Of a DNA stretch of 64,000 bases, positions 60,524-64,000 are shown piece by piece. Position 1 is the stretch's first letter; each line of letters begins with the position of its first letter. Both the position numbers and the translations under genes were made by a program. Source of the stretch: FEN-1279 sp964501535 (lineage in GTDB: Bacteria > Bacteroidota > Ignavibacteria > Tepidaquicellales > Tepidaquicellaceae); contig CAZCSV010000004.1 in assembly GCA_964501535.1 (NCBI GenBank), forward strand, positions 62,001 through 126,000, in the 5' to 3' direction. The notes beneath the pieces are model-generated. The model worked only from the letters and a program-made list of their open reading frames with translations, was not told where the DNA came from and did no database searches.

Positions 60524-61288
60524 TTGAATACAATAAGTAAAAATGCACATATAGGAAAAAATGTAACGATAGGAGATTACACGGTAATAAAAGACGATGT
60601 AGTAATCGGGGACCACGTGGAGATTGCCTCAAACGTAATAATAGACAACGGGGCAAGGATATCTTCGGGTGTAAAATTGCATCACGGGGCAGTAGTATCG
60701 ACCATACCGCAGGATTTAAAGTTCAGAGGTGAAATCACCACGCTGGAGATCGGGGAAGGAACAGTTGTGCGTGAATATGCGACGTTAAACAGGGGAACTT
60801 CTGCGAGCGGGAAGACGATAGTGGGGAAGAACTGTTTACTGATGGCATATTCGCACGTTGCGCACGATTGCGTTATCGGCGATAACGTAATACTTGCCAA
60901 CGCAGTAAATCTCGGCGGTCATGTTTGCATAGGGGACTGGGCGATAGTAGGCGGAATGTCGGGAGTACACCAGTTCACAAGTATAGGCAAGCACGTAATC
61001 ATAGCGACGAATTCGAGAATAACGAAGGATGTCCCGCCATACATTACCGCAGGGAACACGCCGTTGAAGTTCGAGGGATTAAATTTAATCGGATTGAGAA
61101 GGAGAGGTTTTACGAACAATCAAATCAGCAGAATCGATTTAGCATACAACAGAATTTACAGAACGGGATTAAACATAGGCGAAGCGGTTACAGAGCTAAA
61201 GAAAAGCAAAGGTTTGACTGACGAGATAAGGGAAATAATAGATTTCATAGAATCGAGCGAGAGAGGAATAATTTCAGATAAAGCATGA
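60524..61288 (+). CDS. lpxA: UDP-N-acetylglucosamine acyltransferase
   Basis: This is a 254-residue left-handed beta-helix enzyme, the first step of lipid A synthesis. It starts with TTG at 60524; no ATG lies in frame between the previous gene and the hexapeptide repeats (NAHIGKNVTIGDYTVIKDDV). The catalytic His lies in SHVAHDCVIGDN, and GGMSGVHQFTSIG and ITAGNTPLKFEGLNLIGLRR mark LpxA rather than LpxD. The C-terminal helices follow. Its stop overlaps the start of the CYTH gene (ATGA). Presence of lpxA shows an LPS-bearing outer membrane. Other lpx genes are not in the window. Confidence 0.94.
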   Translation: MNTISKNAHIGKNVTIGDYTVIKDDVVIGDHVEIASNVIIDNGARISSGVKLHHGAVVSTIPQDLKFRGEITTLEIGEGTVVREYATLNRGTSASGKTIVGKNCLLMAYSHVAHDCVIGDNVILANAVNLGGHVCIGDWAIVGGMSGVHQFTSIGKHVIIATNSRITKDVPPYITAGNTPLKFEGLNLIGLRRRGFTNNQISRIDLAYNRIYRTGLNIGEAVTELKKSKGLTDEIREIIDFIESSERGIISDKA

Positions 61289-61839
61289 GAAAGAATTATG
61301 AATTAAAAGTCCGGTTAAATAATTACGATGTAGCGAAATGGAAAGCCGAAAAGTACATACATAGATTCAAAGACAAACATCACATACTGGAAGAGCAGAA
61401 AGACATATACTATTACAAGGTAGGTGGGAAGAGGTTAAAGTTGAGGATAATCAACAATGAATCCGGAAATCTAATTTATTACGACCGAAAAGACAGCAGG
61501 AACAAAAGAGTATCCAGATATTTGTTCTCAGACACAAAGAATCCTTTTGAACTCGATAAGATATTAAGGAAATTTTTAAAGGTACAGCTTATTGTATATA
61601 AAACGCGGGAAATATACACCGCAGAAAATTTAAGGATTCATCTCGACAGGATACAGGGCTGCGGAATATTTCTGGAGTTTGAAATAATATACAAATCGTT
61701 AAAGGAAGCGAAGGTATTGATGAAGGAGCTGATGAAACATTTTAACATAAAGAGAAACGATTTTATAAAAGATTCTTATTCGGATTTAATTTTAAAGAAA
61801 AAAAACAAAAAAAATGCCATCAACAGTAAGACAAGATGA
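61285..61839 (+). CDS. CYTH domain protein (CyaB-like class IV)
   Basis: This is a 184-residue protein of the CYTH superfamily of triphosphate-tunnel enzymes. It begins YELKVRL, a form of the ExExK signature, followed by QKDIYYYKVGGKRLKLRII, LIYYDRKDSRNKRVS, VYKTREIY and RIHLDRIQGCGIFLEFEI, matching the CyaB branch in order. Members are adenylate cyclases, thiamine triphosphatases or inorganic triphosphatases; which applies here is unknown. It overlaps lpxA by 4 bp and panB by 26 bp, so translation of all three is probably coupled. Confidence 0.85.
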   Translation: MRKNYELKVRLNNYDVAKWKAEKYIHRFKDKHHILEEQKDIYYYKVGGKRLKLRIINNESGNLIYYDRKDSRNKRVSRYLFSDTKNPFELDKILRKFLKVQLIVYKTREIYTAENLRIHLDRIQGCGIFLEFEIIYKSLKEAKVLMKELMKHFNIKRNDFIKDSYSDLILKKKNKKNAINSKTR

Positions 61840-62638
61840 GTTTCGTCATATAACAACCAAGGTTTTATATATGATGAAGCAGGCGGGTGAGAAAATCACC
61901 ATGCTAACGGCTTATGATTACTTAACGGGGAAATTTCTTGATGCCGCGGGAATAGAGCTGATACTTGTAGGGGATTCGCTCAGCAATGTAATTCAGGGAA
62001 ACGAGACGACGCTGCCTGTAACGCTGGAGCAGATGATTTACCATACAAAAATTGTGAAGAAAGCAGTCGAGCGGGCGATGGTAGTAGCGGATATGACATT
62101 TATGAGTTATCAGGTCGGAGTAAACGAGGCAGTCGAGAATTGCGGCAGGGTAATGAAGGAGACGGGGTGCGACGCAATAAAGATGGAGGGGGGAAAATAT
62201 TTATCGGAATCCATACAGAGGCTTGTGGAAATCGGAATTCCGGTAATGGGACATCTTGGATTAACTCCACAGTCGATAAACAAGTTCGGGAGCTACAAAA
62301 CACGCGGCACAGAGAAGGACGAGGCGCAACAGATATTCGATGATGCGATAGCGCTCGAGAGGGCGGGGTGTTTTTCGATTGTTCTGGAAAAAATCCCCGC
62401 TGCACTGGGAAAAAAGATATCCAAGTCGCTCGGTATACCGACCATCGGAATCGGGGCAGGTCCTTATTGCGATGGGCAGGTGCTGGTAACGCACGATATG
62501 CTCGGTATGATAGAGGAGTTCAAACCGCGTTTCGTAAGAAAGTATTTGAATCTTGCATCAGACATGAAGGATGCCTTCAGGAGATATATCAAGGATGTCA
62601 AGGATAACAAATTTCCAACAAAGGACGAAAGCTATTAA
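61814..62638 (+). CDS. panB: Ketopantoate hydroxymethyltransferase
   Basis: This is a 274-residue barrel enzyme that makes ketopantoate from alpha-ketoisovalerate with methylene-tetrahydrofolate, the first step of pantothenate synthesis. Signature parts are KITMLTAYDYLTGKFLDAAG, LVGDSLSNVIQGNETTLPVT, VVADMTFMSYQVG and VLEKIPAALGKKI with the catalytic Glu, then TIGIGAGPYCDGQVLV. The start at 61814 lies inside the CYTH gene, but residues 8-20 (DEFRHITTKVLYM) match the family, so the overlap is real. No other pan gene is near. Confidence 0.94.
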   Translation: MPSTVRQDEFRHITTKVLYMMKQAGEKITMLTAYDYLTGKFLDAAGIELILVGDSLSNVIQGNETTLPVTLEQMIYHTKIVKKAVERAMVVADMTFMSYQVGVNEAVENCGRVMKETGCDAIKMEGGKYLSESIQRLVEIGIPVMGHLGLTPQSINKFGSYKTRGTEKDEAQQIFDDAIALERAGCFSIVLEKIPAALGKKISKSLGIPTIGIGAGPYCDGQVLVTHDMLGMIEEFKPRFVRKYLNLASDMKDAFRRYIKDVKDNKFPTKDESY

Positions 62639-62692
62639 CAGCCGGCCGGTTTCTTCGGATAATTTTCATTGTAAAAAACCATATTCAGGATT

Positions 62693-63517
62693 ATGGACGT
62701 ATTAAACCACACACTTTTTCAGATAGGTGATACTTCGGTTACAATTTTCTCGTTAATTGTAATTGCATCGGTTATTCTGGTTACGACAGCCATAGCGATA
62801 GGGACGAGGAGGCTGCTGGTAAAAAGGGTATTTCCCCGTTACAGCATCGCACCCGGAATAGCAAAGGCATATTCAAGAATAATCTACTATATAATATTCG
62901 TATCAGGTTTACTTATTGCAATAAACTCCGCGGGTATAAATGTATCGATATTATTTGCGGGAGGCGCCGCACTGCTTGTCGGTATTGGTTTCGGGATTCA
63001 GAACATCGTAAATAATTTCGTCAGCGGATTAATTCTCTTATTCGAGAGGCCGATAAAGGAGGGGGATTTCATAGAGGTTGACGGGATACTCGGCACGGTC
63101 GTTTCAATATCGGCACGCAGTACGAGGATACGGACTAATTCCGAAGTGATGATAATCGTTCCGAATTCAAAATTTCTCGAAAATAAAATCATAAACAGAA
63201 GTTACATAGAAAAGACGTGGATAGATGTACCCGTGAATATTTCTTACGAGACCGAATTCAAGAAAGTGTCGGAAATCTTATTGCGGGCGGCGAAGGCACA
63301 TCCGAAAGTAATACAGGAACAAGAACCGAGTGTAGGCATATCAGAGTTCGGTGACAGTTTTATGAAAGTAAAGTTATGGGTCTGTATAACGGAAAACAAA
63401 TCATATGCGATAATAAGGTCGGACATATTAAAAATAATTCTGGAGGAATTCAAGAAAGAGGGGATAGAGTTTCCGAGGTCGGTGACAGATGTGGAAGTAA
63501 GGGAAATCAAGAGATAG
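62693..63517 (+). CDS. MscS-type small-conductance mechanosensitive channel
   Basis: This is a 274-residue protein with three membrane helices; the pore helix is rich in Gly and Ala (LFAGGAALLVGIGFGIQNIVNNFVSG is the diagnostic region, positions about 88-113). The beta domain follows with LFERPIKEGDFIEVDG and GTVVSISARSTRIRTN, then a mixed C-terminal vestibule. It opens on membrane tension to release solutes during hypo-osmotic shock. Length matches E. coli MscS (286). It follows panB by 54 bp and precedes the macro-domain gene by 19 bp. Confidence 0.92.
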   Translation: MDVLNHTLFQIGDTSVTIFSLIVIASVILVTTAIAIGTRRLLVKRVFPRYSIAPGIAKAYSRIIYYIIFVSGLLIAINSAGINVSILFAGGAALLVGIGFGIQNIVNNFVSGLILLFERPIKEGDFIEVDGILGTVVSISARSTRIRTNSEVMIIVPNSKFLENKIINRSYIEKTWIDVPVNISYETEFKKVSEILLRAAKAHPKVIQEQEPSVGISEFGDSFMKVKLWVCITENKSYAIIRSDILKIILEEFKKEGIEFPRSVTDVEVREIKR

Positions 63518-63536
63518 AGAAAAAAATTTATTCGTA

Positions 63537-64000
63537 ATGGACAAGAGAATTTCGATAATAATGGGAGACATAACGAAGCAGGAAACCGAAGCGATTGTAA
63601 ACGCTGCGAACACGAGCCTTTTGGGCGGCGGCGGAGTTGACGGTGCGATACACAGGGCAGCAGGGAGAGAGCTTTTAGATGAGTGCAGGAAGCTGAACGG
63701 CTGTCCGACGGGAGAGGCACGGATTACGAATGGATACAAACTGAAAGCAAAACATGTAATTCACACAGTCGGTCCTGTATGGAACGGGGGGAAATACAAC
63801 GAAGAGGAAAAGCTTGCGGGCTGTTACAGGAACTCGCTTTCGCTTGCGGTAAAGCACGGAATAAAATCGATTTCATTTCCTTCAATCGGCACGGGCATAT
63901 ACAGGTTTCCCGTGGACAGAGCCTCCCGGATTGCGTTGCGGGAGATAAACAATTTTCTCCGGAAAGACAAAACTTTACAGAGTGTAGTAATAGTATGCTT
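63537..64000 (+). CDS. Macro domain protein (ADP-ribose hydrolase type), cut by window edge
   Basis: I translated this by hand from the ATG at 63537; 154 codons lie in the window and the gene runs off the right end. It matches the macro domain of the YmdB/MacroD kind: IIMGDITKQETEAIVNAANT, LLGGGGVDGAIHRAAG (the ADP-ribose loop), GCPTGEARITNGYKL, HVIHTVGPVW, and FPSIGTGIYRFPVDRAS. Members remove ADP-ribose from proteins or hydrolyse O-acetyl-ADP-ribose in the cytoplasm. It lies 19 bp after the MscS gene. Only the last few residues appear to be missing. Confidence 0.92.
   Translation, partial: MDKRISIIMGDITKQETEAIVNAANTSLLGGGGVDGAIHRAAGRELLDECRKLNGCPTGEARITNGYKLKAKHVIHTVGPVWNGGKYNEEEKLAGCYRNSLSLAVKHGIKSISFPSIGTGIYRFPVDRASRIALREINNFLRKDKTLQSVVIVC

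Noticed and set aside
1..64000. tRNA, rRNA, insertion sequences and attachment sites
   Set aside because: I scanned for T-loop-like GTTCGA words, transposase motifs and terminal repeats and found nothing that could be supported.

Overview
The window looks like a chromosomal segment from an aerobic, Gram-negative member of the Bacteroidota/Ignavibacteriota (FCB) group. By eye the DNA is AT-rich. Several predicted secreted proteins end in the type IX secretion (T9SS) sorting domain with its NYPNPFN motif, and the Cco proteins, ActABCDEF genes, LpxA and DUF4159 fit that group. The sorting domains are most like those of Ignavibacteria, but no 16S or other phylogenetic marker is present, so this is inference. 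No rRNA, tRNA, CRISPR array, prophage or insertion sequence was seen. Several genes start with TTG or GTG.

Left part (1-9017, minus strand): a complete cbb3 oxidase locus, read as ccoI, ccoS, a PLP-dependent Cys/Met-metabolism enzyme, fused ccoNO, ccoQ, monoheme ccoP and ccoG (cut by the window edge). Upstream, in the same direction, lies a hybrid histidine kinase whose phospho-acceptor His is replaced by Gln. From 9303 to 12577 (plus strand) runs a probable redox-stress cluster: MarR regulator with a 16-bp palindrome in front, YceI lipoprotein, pirin, NADPH-FMN reductase, and a His-rich membrane protein. YjbQ, a SpoIIE-type phosphatase, ferritin and a secreted HEAT-cyclophilin fusion follow on the minus strand.

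The centrepiece (17326-28338, plus strand) is an Alternative Complex III cluster: pentaheme ActA, a small membrane protein, ActB, ActC, an ActD-ActE fusion and ActF. It continues into an anchored monoheme cytochrome c, homologues of oxidase subunits III and IV, and a 444-residue protein with about eight membrane helices fused to cytochrome c. No heme-copper subunit I or II is encoded here. The 444-residue protein sits where the catalytic subunit would be expected and is the best candidate for an undescribed terminal oxidase subunit. Together with cbb3, the window covers most of the genes for quinol-to-oxygen electron transfer.

The rest is housekeeping and envelope biology. It includes a secreted trypsin-like protease with TPRs, enoyl-CoA hydratase, APC permease, DUF2721, a long aldo/keto reductase, a degenerate YibQ-like deacetylase, tadA, an M15-like peptidase/HPr/polyprenyl synthase operon, subtilase, dGTPase, a methyltransferase broken by a 4-bp duplication, dnaE, trxA, a second YjbQ, a divergent HisA with DUF4159, and an envelope block (membrane glycosyltransferase, GT2, lpxA, CYTH, panB, mscS, macro domain). 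Four T9SS-type secreted proteins are scattered through it. Two of them are Asp-box propellers that look more AT-rich than their neighbours.
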